Origin: Pseudonocardia ammonioxydans
GTDB lineage: Bacteria; Actinomycetota; Actinomycetes; Mycobacteriales; Pseudonocardiaceae
Direction: 5' to 3'
NCBI RefSeq assembly: GCF_900115005.1
Contig: NZ_FOUY01000014.1
Coordinates: 90,581-154,580, forward strand
DNA: 64,000 nucleotides
The notes beneath the pieces were generated by a model. The model was not told the origin of the DNA. It made no database searches and was given only the letters and a program-made list of their open reading frames with translations. The position numbers were made by a program, and so were the translations under genes. This document shows positions 35,289 through 45,148 of this stretch, in pieces (within the stretch, counting starts at the first letter, position 1; the number at the start of each line of letters is the position of its first letter).

Positions 35289-36317
35289 GTGAGCGCGCCG
35301 CCCCACCCCGACTCCGAGACCCAGCCGATCCGCCACGGGCGTCCCCGTCCCCGTCGCCGGTTCGGGCCGGTGCGGTGGTCGGTCGCGCTGGTCCTCGGTG
35401 CCGGCGCGGCCCTCGCCACGCTGCCCGACCTGGTCGGCCTGGACGCCTACTCGCCGTTCGCCCAGCTCAACGCGTTCCGGCCGCTCCTGGTCGCCGCGCT
35501 GGCCGTGCTCGTCGGGATCGGGCTGCTCATCACCGTGTTCGCCCGCCGGTTCTGGCCGGTCCCGGTGGTGCTCGCGCTCGTCGCGCTGGTCGGCGCGTCC
35601 CTGGTGCTGCCGCGCACCACCGCCGAGGCGACGCCTCCGGCCGGCGGCAGCACGCTGAAGGTCCTCGCGCTCAACGTCTACGAGGGTGAGGCGGACCCCG
35701 ACTCGCTCGCCGCGCTGATCGACGGCCAGGACCCGGACATCGTCTCGATCCCCGAGGCGGGCGGCCGGTACAAGAGTGAGCTCGAACCGCTGCTGGAGCC
35801 GCTCGGGTACGAGCTCCACTCGTCGATCTCGCCCCGCCGCGACGACGTCGCGGGCAACACGATCGCGGTCGCCGACCGGCTCGGCGACGTCGAGACCCGG
35901 GTCGGCGACGACGTCCAGTTCCCCTACCTGGAGGCGACCGGCGGCGGGCTCGGCGACCTGCGGTTCGTCGCGTTCCACTCGGTCGCGCCGGTGCCGCGCT
36001 CGGTCGGGCAGTGGCGCGAGGACCTGGGCACGCTGTCCGAGTGGTGCGCCGGGGACACTCCGGCGGTGGTCGCCGGGGACTTCAACGCGAGCCTCGACCA
36101 CTCGGTCTTCCGGGACGCGATCACCGGCTGCTCCGATGCCGCGGCGCAGACCGGCAACGGGCTCTCGGGCACCTGGCCGACCTGGGCACCGGAGTGGCTG
36201 GGGCCGCAGATCGACCACGTGCTGTCCACCGAGGGCATCGTCGCCGAGTCGTTCGAGACCCACCTGGTGCCGGGCACCGACCACCGCGCGATCGTGACGA
36301 CGCTCCGCGTCCCGTGA
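35289..36317 (+). CDS. Membrane-anchored endonuclease/exonuclease/phosphatase-family protein
   Basis: 342 aa. Three hydrophobic helices (about 35-55, 62-85, 92-110) precede an extracytoplasmic EEP domain: LKVLALNVYEGEAD, GQDPDIVSIPEAG, VVAGDFNASLDH, QIDHVLSTEG and VPGTDHRAIV, covering the metal and catalytic Asn/Asp/His residues. Similar proteins act on phosphodiesters outside the membrane. CAGACT at 35276-35281 lies seven bases before GTG 35289 (leaderless). The stop lies inside the terminator hairpin. Confidence 0.9.
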   Translation: MSAPPHPDSETQPIRHGRPRPRRRFGPVRWSVALVLGAGAALATLPDLVGLDAYSPFAQLNAFRPLLVAALAVLVGIGLLITVFARRFWPVPVVLALVALVGASLVLPRTTAEATPPAGGSTLKVLALNVYEGEADPDSLAALIDGQDPDIVSIPEAGGRYKSELEPLLEPLGYELHSSISPRRDDVAGNTIAVADRLGDVETRVGDDVQFPYLEATGGGLGDLRFVAFHSVAPVPRSVGQWREDLGTLSEWCAGDTPAVVAGDFNASLDHSVFRDAITGCSDAAAQTGNGLSGTWPTWAPEWLGPQIDHVLSTEGIVAESFETHLVPGTDHRAIVTTLRVP

Positions 36318-36354
36318 GTGGTTGTCGCGGTCAGGACCGCGACAACCACTCACG
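36313..36354. terminator. Bidirectional terminator, 20-bp perfect stem
   Basis: CGTGAGTGGTTGTCGCGGTC is followed after AG by its exact complement. It contains the EEP stop codon and ends 5 bases before the asd stop on the other strand, serving both convergent genes. Confidence 0.85.
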
Positions 36355-36359
36355 AGCCA

Positions 36360-37442
36360 CTACCCTGCGGCTGCGACCGTCTCCGCGATCTCGTAGGTGT
36401 TCAGCGCGGCGCCCTTGCGCAGGTTGTCACCGCACACGAACAGCTCCAGGGTGTTCGGGAAGTCCAGCGACTGCCGGATCCGCCCGACCACGGTCGGGTC
36501 CCCGCCGACGGCGTCGGCCGGAGTCGGCCACTCGCCCGCCGCCGGGTCGTCCTTCACCACGATCGTCGGCTGCGCGGACAGCACCTTGCGGGCCGCCTCG
36601 ACCGGGACGTCGCGGGAGAAGGTCGCGTGGATCGCCAGCGCGTGCGTGGTGACCACCGGGACCCGGACGCAGGTCGCGGACACCTTGAGCTCGGGGATCC
36701 CGAGGATCTTGCGGGACTCGTTGCGGACCTTGAGCTCCTCCGACGACCAGCCGTCGTCCTTCAGGGAGCCGGCCCACGGCACGACGTTGAGCGCCAGCGG
36801 CGCCGGGAACGGCGAGCCCGCCTCGGAGCCGACCGGCACGCCCGCGTCGGTGAGGACCTTGGCGACGTCGCCGGACACGTTGCCCGCGCCCTTCCCCGCC
36901 AGCGCCTCGATCTCGGCGTAGAGCTGGTCGATGCCGGGCTGCCCGGCACCGGAGGCCGCCTGGTACGAGGACACGACCAGGGCCTCGAGCCCGAACTCGC
37001 GGTGCAGTGCACCCATTGCCGCCATCATCGACAGCGTCGTGCAGTTCGGGTTGGCGATGACGCCCTTCGGCCGCTCGGTGACCTTGTCGGCGTTGACCTC
37101 GGGCACCACCAACGGCACCTCGGGGTCCATCCGGAACGCGCCGGAGTTGTCCACCGCGACGGCGCCGCGGGAGGCCGCGATCGGCGCCCACTCGGCGCTG
37201 ACCTCGTCCGGGACGTCGAACATCGCGATGTCGACGCCGTCGAACACCTCGGGCGCGAGCTCCAGCACGGTGATGTCCTCACCGCGGACCCGCAGCACCT
37301 TGCCCGCGCTGCGGGCGGAGGCGACCAGGCGGATCTCCCCCCACGGCACCGACTCGCGGGAGTCCATGATCTCGATCATCGTGGAGCCCACGGCGCCGGT
37401 GGCGCCGACGAGGGCCAGTACGGGCTTGTCCATGCCTGCCAT
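36360..37442 (-). CDS. asd: Aspartate-semialdehyde dehydrogenase
   Basis: 360 aa. Makes aspartate semialdehyde from aspartyl phosphate with NADPH, for Lys/DAP, Thr, Met and Ile. [18 protein letters not shown] is the nucleotide loop, the catalytic Cys is in [24 protein letters not shown] and the His of [15 protein letters not shown] complete the active site. Starts 6 bases after lysC stop; ATG 37433 is an alternative start. Operon lysC-asd as in other actinobacteria. Confidence 0.97.
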   Translation of the reverse strand: MAGMDKPVLALVGATGAVGSTMIEIMDSRESVPWGEIRLVASARSAGKVLRVRGEDITVLELAPEVFDGVDIAMFDVPDEVSAEWAPIAASRGAVAVDNSGAFRMDPEVPLVVPEVNADKVTERPKGVIANPNCTTLSMMAAMGALHREFGLEALVVSSYQAASGAGQPGIDQLYAEIEALAGKGAGNVSGDVAKVLTDAGVPVGSEAGSPFPAPLALNVVPWAGSLKDDGWSSEELKVRNESRKILGIPELKVSATCVRVPVVTTHALAIHATFSRDVPVEAARKVLSAQPTIVVKDDPAAGEWPTPADAVGGDPTVVGRIRQSLDFPNTLELFVCGDNLRKGAALNTYEIAETVAAAG

Positions 37443-37448
37443 CTCAGC

Positions 37449-38714
37449 TCACCGGCCCGTTCCCGCGGCGACCACCGCGTCGTCGTCGGCGCCCAGCTCG
37501 AACGCCTCGTGCAGGGCCTGCACCGCGGTGTCCAGCTGGTCGGAGCGGCAGATCACCGAGATGCGGATCTCGGAGGTGTTCATGGTCTCGATGTTGATGC
37601 CGGCGTCGGAGAGCGACTCGCAGAACTTCGCGGTGACGCCCGGGTGGTTCCGCATGCCGGCACCGACCAGGGACACCTTGCCGATGTCGCTGTCGTAGAG
37701 CAGCTCGCTGAAGCCGATCTCGCTCTTGGCCTTCTCCAGCGCCGCGACGGCCCGGTCGCCGTCACTGCGGGGCAGCGAGAAGGTGATGTCGGTCTTCTTG
37801 TCCGAGACGTTGGAGATGTTCTGCAGGACCATGTCGATGTTGATCTCCGCGTCGGCGACCGTGCGGAAGATCTTCGCGGCCATGCCGGGCGTGTCCGGCA
37901 CGCCGGTCACCGTGATCTTGCCTTCCGACCGGTCGTGCGCGACGCCGGTGATGATCGGATTCTCCAACGGAATCTCCTCGATCGAGCCGGAGACCAGCGT
38001 GCCCGGCTTGTCGTTGTAGGAACTGCGCACCCGCAGCGGGACGCCGTAGCGGCGGGCGTACTCGACGGCGCGCAGGTGCAGCACCTTCGCGCCGGACGCG
38101 GCGAGCTCGAGCATCTCCTCGTAGGTCACCGACTCCAGCAGGCTCGCCTTCGGCACGATCCGCGGGTCGGCCGAGTAGACGCCGTCGACGTCGGAGTAGA
38201 TCTCACAAACGTCGGCCTCCAGCGCGGCGGCGAGTGCGACGGCCGTGGTGTCCGACCCACCGCGCCCCAGCGTGGTGATGTCCCGGGAGTCCGCGCTCAT
38301 CCCCTGGAACCCGGCGACGAGCACGATGTGGCCCTCGTCGAGGGCCTCCCGCAGCCGGTAGGGGTTGACCTCGGTGATCCTGGCGTCCCCGTGCTTCGAG
38401 GTGGTGAGCATGCCGGCCTGCGAGCCGGTGAACGACCGGGCCTCCGCGCCGAGGGCGTGGATGGCCATGGCCACCAGGGCGTTCGAGATCCGCTCCCCCG
38501 AGGTGAGGAGCATGTCCATCTCCCGCAGCGGCGGCTTGGGCGAGATCTGCTCGGCGAGATCGGTCAGCTCGTCCGTGGTGTCCCCCATGGCGGACACGAC
38601 GACGACGACGTCATGACCCTCCTTGCGGGTACGGACGATCCGCTCGGCGACCTTCTTGATCCGCTCCGCGTTCTCGACCGACGAGCCGCCGTACTTCTGC
38701 ACGACGAGGGCCAC
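37449..38714 (-). CDS. lysC: Aspartokinase (alpha subunit frame)
   Basis: 421 aa, exactly the length of the alpha subunit in corynebacteria. Phosphorylates aspartate, first step to Lys/Thr/Met. [22 protein letters not shown] is the kinase signature; [17 protein letters not shown] and the two C-terminal ACT domains (residues 260-421, with [17 protein letters not shown] and [18 protein letters not shown]) bind feedback amino acids. GTG 38714 follows AGGAGG. The beta (regulatory) subunit may be made from an internal start at residue 250. Confidence 0.97.
   Translation of the reverse strand: MALVVQKYGGSSVENAERIKKVAERIVRTRKEGHDVVVVVSAMGDTTDELTDLAEQISPKPPLREMDMLLTSGERISNALVAMAIHALGAEARSFTGSQAGMLTTSKHGDARITEVNPYRLREALDEGHIVLVAGFQGMSADSRDITTLGRGGSDTTAVALAAALEADVCEIYSDVDGVYSADPRIVPKASLLESVTYEEMLELAASGAKVLHLRAVEYARRYGVPLRVRSSYNDKPGTLVSGSIEEIPLENPIITGVAHDRSEGKITVTGVPDTPGMAAKIFRTVADAEINIDMVLQNISNVSDKKTDITFSLPRSDGDRAVAALEKAKSEIGFSELLYDSDIGKVSLVGAGMRNHPGVTAKFCESLSDAGINIETMNTSEIRISVICRSDQLDTAVQALHEAFELGADDDAVVAAGTGR
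37967..37980 (-). promoter_or_regulatory. Internal ribosome site for the LysC beta subunit
   Basis: Minus strand GAGGAG (complement of 37975-37980) is followed after 7 bases by TTG at 37967, which is codon 250 of lysC. The product would be 172 aa, the same as the beta subunit in Corynebacterium glutamicum. Confidence 0.5.
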
Positions 38715-38914
38715 GCCGACCTCCTGTCCTGGCTCCGCGGTCCGGAGCCGTCGGGTGCTCTCTTCGGCCACGGGGACACGTGGGTGACGTACCCGCGGCG
38801 CTGGTCGGAACGGCACACTACCGGCGCGGGGCGTCCGATTTCAGGCTCTGACCCGGCCTCGATGACTCAACCCACACGGCCGTGGCCGCGACGCCCCCGA
38901 TCCGGTATCCCGCG

Positions 38915-39493
38915 TCACGCGCGGGCCCGGGAGGACCGGCCCGCGGCCGCACCCGTGAGCTCGCCCGTGGGCTCCGGCGGGCGCTGCGCGCCACGGTGCC
39001 GCCGGACGGCGTCGGTGTTCCCGCACCGGGCACTGCAGTAGCGCCGGCGGCCGTTGCGGGAGACGTCGGCGAACACCCGCTCACACCCCGGGGCGGCGCA
39101 CCGGCCGAGCCGGTCCATGCCCCGGGTGACGAGGTGCGTCGCGGTGCCGGTGGCGATCAGCGCGTGCAGCACCCCGGCCAGGCCGAGGTCGTCGTCGCGG
39201 TGGTGCAGGTGCCAGTGGCCGTCGTGGTCGGTGAGCCGCGGGGGCCCGGTGCCCTCGGCGAGCAGTGCGTTCAGCAGGTGGGCCCGCCCGGGGCCGGGTT
39301 CGGCGTCGACCACCGCCGTCCAGCGGTCCAGGAACGCCCGTACCGCCGTCAGATCGGCCGGCACCGGCTCCCACTCCCGGACCAGGCCCGCGCCGAGACA
39401 GCGCTCGACCAGCTCCGCCAGCGACGACGGCGGGTCGTTGACCAGCTCCACCGCGAGCAGGACGGGGTCCCGGCCGTAAGGGTTGATGTGCAC
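38915..39493 (-). CDS. CGNR zinc-finger protein
   Basis: 192 aa. The C-terminal zinc finger GRCAAPGCERVFADVSRNGRRRYCSARCGNTDAVRRHR has the CGNR tetrad that names the family; the N-terminal ABATE-like part (NDPPSSLAELVERCLGAGL) is a stress-induced transcription-factor-associated domain. Probably a DNA-binding regulator. GTG 39493 lies six bases after TGTAAT on the minus strand, so its mRNA is leaderless. Only 26 bases separate it from the divergent small gene at 39520. Confidence 0.9.
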   Translation of the reverse strand: MHINPYGRDPVLLAVELVNDPPSSLAELVERCLGAGLVREWEPVPADLTAVRAFLDRWTAVVDAEPGPGRAHLLNALLAEGTGPPRLTDHDGHWHLHHRDDDLGLAGVLHALIATGTATHLVTRGMDRLGRCAAPGCERVFADVSRNGRRRYCSARCGNTDAVRRHRGAQRPPEPTGELTGAAAGRSSRARA

Positions 39494-39499
39494 AAAGCC

Positions 39500-39512
39500 A
39501 TTACAGCAGGCT
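39500..39512. promoter_or_regulatory. Back-to-back -10 elements of two leaderless genes
   Basis: TGTAAT on the minus strand (39500-39505) serves GTG 39493; CAGGCT on the plus strand (39507-39512) serves GTG 39520. Each promoter's -35 region lies within the other gene's first codons, for example TTGATG at 39483-39488, so polymerase can use only one at a time. Confidence 0.5.
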
Positions 39513-39519
39513 CGGCCGG

Positions 39520-39729
39520 GTGGACACACCCCTGGAACACGAGTGGGAGACGGCGTCGCGGCACCGGTCGTCGGAGGGCGTCGTGGTGTACCAGCACTGT
39601 CGCTGCGGGACCCGGCGCATCCGCCTGGAACGGGCCCTGACCAGCGATTTCCTGTTGCAGGAGGGACGCAATGGAGATGTGCTGGAGACAGTCGCGCAGC
39701 CCTTCCGCGGGCGTCGGCGGCCGGTCTAG
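39520..39729 (+). CDS. Small conserved CxC protein (69 aa)
   Basis: MDTPLEHEWETASRHRSSEGVVVYQHCRCGTRRIRL...: a short, charged protein with a C-R-C-G motif on a beta hairpin. Similar small proteins are frequent in actinomycetes; role unknown. GTG 39520 stands seven bases after CAGGCT (leaderless). Being divergent from a CGNR regulator, it may be that regulator's target. Confidence 0.65.
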   Translation: MDTPLEHEWETASRHRSSEGVVVYQHCRCGTRRIRLERALTSDFLLQEGRNGDVLETVAQPFRGRRRPV

Positions 39730-39793
39730 CGTCGCTCGCGCCGGGGTCCCGTCCCGGGATCCGCCCGCGCCCACCGCCTCCGAGGAGATCTCC

Positions 39794-39979
39794 ATGAGCA
39801 GCGCCGTGCACACCCACGAACACACCCACGAGGGCGTGCGTCACACCCACGCCCACATCGGCCACGGCCACGAGCACGTGGACCACAGCCACGAGCACAC
39901 CCACCCCGACGGCACCACGCACGCGCACGGGCACAGCCACGACGCCGCTGCCGTCGAGGAGCACGGGCACGCCCACTGA
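39794..39979 (+). CDS. Histidine-rich metal-binding peptide (61 aa)
   Basis: 21 of 61 residues are His, mostly in HxH steps with Thr, Glu, Gly and Ala between (for example THEHTHEG, HAHIGHGHEHVDHSHEHTH). No signal peptide. Such tails bind Zn, Ni or Co and occur on chaperones and cation transporters; here it is a free protein. ATG 39794 has GAGGAGAT upstream. It follows the CxC gene by 64 bases. Confidence 0.7.
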   Translation: MSSAVHTHEHTHEGVRHTHAHIGHGHEHVDHSHEHTHPDGTTHAHGHSHDAAAVEEHGHAH

Positions 39980-40009
39980 GCAGGCGGGCCCGGCCGGGGA
40001 CGCCGTGCG

Positions 40010-40315
40010 CTACACCCGGCGCAGCAGCCGGACGACGACCGCCGTCAGCACCATCCACAGGATCGCGGCGACGCCGTAGTTCAGCGTCACCGCCAGCTTC
40101 GGCTGTTCGGGGGTGAACAGGTCACCGAGGCCGAGGTTGAACTGGCCGGCCCAGTCCGCGACGAACTCGGTCAGGAAGTTCTGCGGGTTCGCATCGAGCA
40201 GCGTCAGCACGATGTGCGCCACCAGGATCGCGACGATCACCAGCCCGACGACCCGCGCGATCGTCGCGATGATGCCGAGCCCCTGCCGCATGGTCGTTCC
40301 CACCGTTGTCGCCAT
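40010..40315 (-). CDS. Two-helix membrane protein
   Basis: 101 aa. Hydrophobic helices at about residues 15-38 (IIATIARVVGLVIVAILVAHIVLTLL) and 77-98, separated by a loop with NPQNFLTEFVADWAGQFNLGLGDLFTPEQPK. Both ends probably cytoplasmic. Ribosome site GGGAGG precedes ATG 40315. Family not recognised. Divergent from leuA. Confidence 0.8.
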   Translation of the reverse strand: MATTVGTTMRQGLGIIATIARVVGLVIVAILVAHIVLTLLDANPQNFLTEFVADWAGQFNLGLGDLFTPEQPKLAVTLNYGVAAILWMVLTAVVVRLLRRV

Positions 40316-40484
40316 CGCACACCCTCCCGTCGTGACGGGCGTCGATGATCGCATCGCGACGCCCTCGCCACCCGTCCAACGACGGCCGTGGCCGGGAGTT
40401 GTGATGAGTTCGTTGCTGCCCGTCCACGATCGGGTGGGGCACCGGGTTGCCGTGCAACGGGGGTTCGGGTCTACCGTGGGGGGC

Positions 40485-40523
40485 ATGGCGCGCCTGCTCC
40501 TTCGCCGCCGCGGCGGGGTCTGA
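40485..40523 (+). CDS. leuA leader peptide
   Basis: Twelve codons, MARLLLRRRGGV, with three consecutive Leu codons (CTG CTC CTT; CTT is rare at this GC). TACCGT at 40472-40477 stands seven bases before the ATG, so transcription starts on the leader itself. Stalling at Leu codons would alter folding of the following RNA and so control leuA 78 bases downstream. Confidence 0.65.
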   Translation: MARLLLRRRGGV

Positions 40524-42398
<1,875 letters not shown>

Positions 42399-42426
42399 GA
42401 CAGCGCCGCTCCCGGGGGCTTCCGCC

Positions 42427-42516
42427 GCCCCCGGGGGCACCCTCGGGGCAGATGGCGCTCCCAGGGGCACCCTCGGGGCACACAGCGCTCCCAGGGGCAC
42501 CCTCGGGGCCCGATGC
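42427..42516. repeat. Three tandem 30-bp half-palindromes
   Basis: Each unit contains AGGGGCACCCTCGGGGC (first one starts GGGGGC). Units 42457-42486 and 42487-42516 are nearly identical. The half arm matches the left arm of the 45-bp family, so slippage has multiplied one arm. Confidence 0.8.
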
Positions 42517-42554
42517 CGTTGGCCCCATGAGTGCTTCCGCAACGCCCGATGCCC

Positions 42555-42599
42555 CGAGGGGCACCCTCGGGGCACATGGCGCCACGAGGGTGCCCCTCG
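42555..42599. repeat. 45-bp palindrome, copy 5, inverted orientation
   Basis: Perfect 15-bp arms; the 15-base loop read on the minus strand begins TGGCGCC, matching the TAGCGCC loop of the others, so this copy is inserted in the opposite direction. Confidence 0.85.
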
Positions 42600-42715
42600 G
42601 AACCGTGAGCCGGCTGGGCCGACGCCGGGCCGGGGCTGCACCCGGGTCCGGACCGGGATCGGCGCGGACCCGGGCGGCGGCGCCGAGCGTGCGTCCGGCC
42701 CGGGACGCTGCGGCA

Positions 42716-43645
42716 TCACCCCAGGGTGCGCTCCAGATCGTCGAGGATCATGCCCGCACCGGTCGGGCCGATGGCGAGCATCCAGGCGTCGTCGTCGACG
42801 GTGTGCGCCCGCCCCTCCCGGACCGCCGGCAGCGTGGCCCACAACGGCGCGACCTGCGCGAACGGCTCGTCGCCGGACAGCCCGTACGCCGTCGCGTAGA
42901 CGACGTCGGCATCGGCGGACCCGACCTGCTCGGGCCCGATCGACACGGCGATCTCCTGCTCGTCGCGGACGTTGTCCGGGCGGGCGAACCCGGCGTCGGC
43001 CAGGACCGAGCCGACGAACGAGCGCGGCCCGTAGAGCCGGATCTCGTCGGTCATGAAGCGCACGACGCTGACCGTGCGCTCGGCCGCGCCGGCCCGCTCC
43101 CCCAGTGCCGCGGCGCGCGCGGTGTACGCGTCGAGCAGCTCGGTGGCCTCACCCTCCTTGTTCAGGGCCGTGGCGTAGAGCCGGAGGTTGTCCTTCCACG
43201 CGGCACCGGTCTGCTCGGCGAACACGGTCGGTGCGATCGCCGAGAGCTGCGGGTACAGCGACTCGTGGCGCACCTTCGAGGACAGGATCAGGTCCGGCGC
43301 CAGCGCGGCGATCGCCTCGAGGTCGGGTGTGATCATCGCACCGACCGGGGCGATCCCGTCGGGGACCTTGCCCTCCAGGTAGGACGGCAGCGCGCCGTCG
43401 GCCGTCGCGCTCGTCGCCCCGACCGGGGTGACGCCGAGGGACAGCGCCGCGTCCAGCTCCTGGCTGTCGAGCACCACGACGCGCGACGGCTGCTCGGGGA
43501 CGGTCGTGGAGCCCATCGCGTGGGTGACCTCACGGCCGCCCTCCACCGGGGCAGCCGGGGCCGCGTCGCCACCGCAGGCGGCGACCGTGGCGGCCATCGA
43601 GGCCACGGCCAACAGTACGGCGAAGCGCCGCAGAAGGATCGTCAC
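42716..43645 (-). CDS. Iron-siderophore ABC transporter substrate-binding lipoprotein
   Basis: 309 aa. Lipoprotein signal MTILLRRFAVLLAVASMAATVAAC (lipobox VAAC, Cys24). Periplasmic-binding class III fold: PSRVVVLDSQELDAALSLGV, ITPDLEAIAALAPDLILSS, and GSADADVVYATAYGL. Captures ferric siderophore and hands it to a permease that is not encoded nearby. GTG 43645 is nine bases downstream of a DtxR-type palindrome, so it is probably repressed by iron. Confidence 0.92.
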   Translation of the reverse strand: MTILLRRFAVLLAVASMAATVAACGGDAAPAAPVEGGREVTHAMGSTTVPEQPSRVVVLDSQELDAALSLGVTPVGATSATADGALPSYLEGKVPDGIAPVGAMITPDLEAIAALAPDLILSSKVRHESLYPQLSAIAPTVFAEQTGAAWKDNLRLYATALNKEGEATELLDAYTARAAALGERAGAAERTVSVVRFMTDEIRLYGPRSFVGSVLADAGFARPDNVRDEQEIAVSIGPEQVGSADADVVYATAYGLSGDEPFAQVAPLWATLPAVREGRAHTVDDDAWMLAIGPTGAGMILDDLERTLG

Positions 43646-43653
43646 GCGGGAGA

Positions 43654-43674
43654 GTGAAGCAAGGCTCGCCTCAC
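43654..43674 (-). promoter_or_regulatory. DtxR/IdeR-type iron box
   Basis: A 21-bp palindrome on the minus strand, GTGAGGC at one end and GCTTCAC at the other around GAGCCTT. It matches the IdeR consensus at about 11 of 19 positions, weaker than the site at 58848-58866 but placed right before an iron-uptake gene. Confidence 0.5.
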
Positions 43675-43692
43675 TCCCGCAAGAAGATCAGT

Positions 43693-44601
43693 TCAGAGCC
43701 CGGCGACCGGGTGCTGCGCCCCGTCGGCCGCACGGTGCCGGTCCCGGTACCCGGCGACGACCTCCCGCGAGGCGTCCGCCCCGAGCGCGTCCGCCCGCAC
43801 ATCGGCCAGCACCCTGCGGTAGGCCTCGAGGTCCTTGGCCGAGTCGAGGAACGCCTCGCCGGCGTGCCCCTCGGTGTGCACCACGTCGGACCCGAGCTCG
43901 TCCGGGATCTCCAGCACCGCGAACCGCCCGGTGTGTGCCCGCTGGACCCCGGCGGTGAACGGCAGGACGAGCACGGTGACGTTCGGCAGCCGGGAGAGCT
44001 CGAGCAGCCGGTCGAGCTGGTCCGCCATCACCCCCGCGCCGCCGGTCGCACGGACGAGCACCGACTCGTCGATCACCGACCGCAGCCGCAGCGGTGGCGT
44101 GCCGGTGAGCGCCTCGTGCCGCCGCCGGCGCAGGTGGACCAGCTGGTCGATCTCCCAGGCGGCGTGGTCGGGCAGCCGGGCACGCAGCACCGCGCGGGCG
44201 TACTCCGGGGCCTGCAGCAGGCCGTGCAGCACCGACAGGTCGAACGCGTCGACGCTCGTCGCGTCGGTCTCCACCGCGGCGTAACGCCCGGGCGCGGGCA
44301 GGGCGTAGCGGTCGGTCCGCAGGCCCTCGGTGAACGGCTCCCACCAGCCACGGGTCCGGCTCTGGGTCACGAGCCGGTGCAGCATCTCGGCCTCGACCTC
44401 GGCCACACCGCCGTAGAGGTGCAGCAGGGCGTCGACGTCGGCGGCACGCGGCACGCCCTTGCCGTTCTCCAACCGGCTGACCTTGGAGGTCGAGCAGGCG
44501 AGCCGGCGGGCCACGTCCTCGAGCTTCAGGCCGGCGTTGCCGCGCAGCCGCCGCAGCTCCGTCCCGAGTCGCCGGCGCGCGCCGACGGGCTCCTGCTCCA
44601 C
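43693..44601 (-). CDS. XRE-family regulator with DUF5753
   Basis: 302 aa. N-terminal HTH: RRLGTELRRLRGNAGLKLEDVARRLACSTSKVSRLENGKGVPRAADVDALLHLYG. The rest is DUF5753 (LHRLVTQSRTRGWWEPF, LHGLLQAPEYARAVL, VIDESVLVRATGGAGVMADQLDRLLELSRLPNVTVLVLPFTAG), found in the WhiJ-like regulators of actinomycetes. These usually pair with a small DUF397 protein; none lies here. GTG 44601 follows GGGAGG. The divergent region carries a regular TGCAAT array and two micro-genes. Confidence 0.92.
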   Translation of the reverse strand: MEQEPVGARRRLGTELRRLRGNAGLKLEDVARRLACSTSKVSRLENGKGVPRAADVDALLHLYGGVAEVEAEMLHRLVTQSRTRGWWEPFTEGLRTDRYALPAPGRYAAVETDATSVDAFDLSVLHGLLQAPEYARAVLRARLPDHAAWEIDQLVHLRRRRHEALTGTPPLRLRSVIDESVLVRATGGAGVMADQLDRLLELSRLPNVTVLVLPFTAGVQRAHTGRFAVLEIPDELGSDVVHTEGHAGEAFLDSAKDLEAYRRVLADVRADALGADASREVVAGYRDRHRAADGAQHPVAGL

Positions 44602-44646
44602 CCGGCCTCCCGATGCTCCGCTCGCGCCTGCTCCGGCGCGCCACCA

Positions 44647-44705
44647 TGCAATCACACCACGGTTGCAATCTCGCGTCGTCTGCAATTCTCATCAGAATTG
44701 CAATT
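44647..44705. promoter_or_regulatory. Array of TGCAAT sites between the XRE gene and micro-genes
   Basis: TGCAAT occurs at 44647, 44664, 44681 and 44699, spaced 17, 17 and 18 bases. The last two belong to a palindrome TGCAATTCT (44681-44689)/AGAATTGCA (44694-44702), and AATTGCAATT at 44696-44705 is itself palindromic. This is the AT-richest patch for kilobases and is probably the binding region of the DUF5753 regulator. Confidence 0.65.
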
Positions 44706-44816
44706 GCACGACGAGCCGGAGTTCCGGCATGCTGGAGTCGGCGAGGTGACCGGGGACACAGGCTCCGCCGCTCGCCGCAGTCCACCCGGGACGAGCAGAA
44801 CAGAAGGGAGCACGAA

Positions 44817-44888
44817 ATGATCCGCAAGGCACAGGTGCCGCACAACGGCAAGCGCGAACGCGCCCGCGTCGGGCGGTGGACGCCATGA
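44817..44888 (+). CDS. 23-aa peptide gene, coupled to the next
   Basis: MIRKAQVPHNGKRERARVGRWTP, strongly basic. Ribosome site AAGGGAG lies 8 bases upstream of the ATG and its TGA overlaps the ATG of 44885 (ATGA). It is either a small functional peptide or a translational lead-in for the membrane protein. Its promoter should lie in or near the TGCAAT array. Confidence 0.55.
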   Translation: MIRKAQVPHNGKRERARVGRWTP

Positions 44889-45088
44889 TCACACTGCTGG
44901 TACTCGCCCTGGCCGGTGTCGCGGCCATCGTCCTCACCGCGATCGTGCTCGGCGTGACCGACTCCCGGCAGCGGAGCGCCTGGCGCCGGATCGCTGCGGA
45001 ACGCCGCCGCGCGTGGGAGCGACGGCAGCATCAGCTGCACGGCGGCCCGCACCACGTCGATGCGTGGGGTGACGAGGACACCGACTGA
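44885..45088 (+). CDS. 67-aa single-span membrane protein
   Basis: One hydrophobic helix at residues 3-25 (TLLVLALAGVAAIVLTAIVLGV) is followed by a strongly basic amphipathic segment (RQRSAWRRIAAERRRAWERRQ) and a His/Asp tail. No family recognised. Start overlaps the stop of the 23-aa gene. Divergent from the DUF5753 regulator, which likely controls it. Confidence 0.65.
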   Translation: MITLLVLALAGVAAIVLTAIVLGVTDSRQRSAWRRIAAERRRAWERRQHQLHGGPHHVDAWGDEDTD

Positions 45089-45148
45089 GGACGGCGGCCG
45101 CGCCGGGGACGCGGGCGGCGCAGCGGCGGGGGGTTGCTGCGACCGTCC

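Larger units (their letters stand above)
42399..42715. other. 317-bp gene-free region of palindrome-family repeats
   Basis: No gene between leuA and the convergent siderophore-binding gene. It holds a three-unit tandem of half-palindromes (42427-42516) and one complete palindrome (42555-42599). The remainder is GC-rich without features. Confidence 0.75.

Noticed and set aside
42427..42599. Possible CRISPR array (30-bp repeats)
   Set aside because: Units are contiguous without spacers, only three in number, part of a wider intergenic repeat family, and no cas gene is present.
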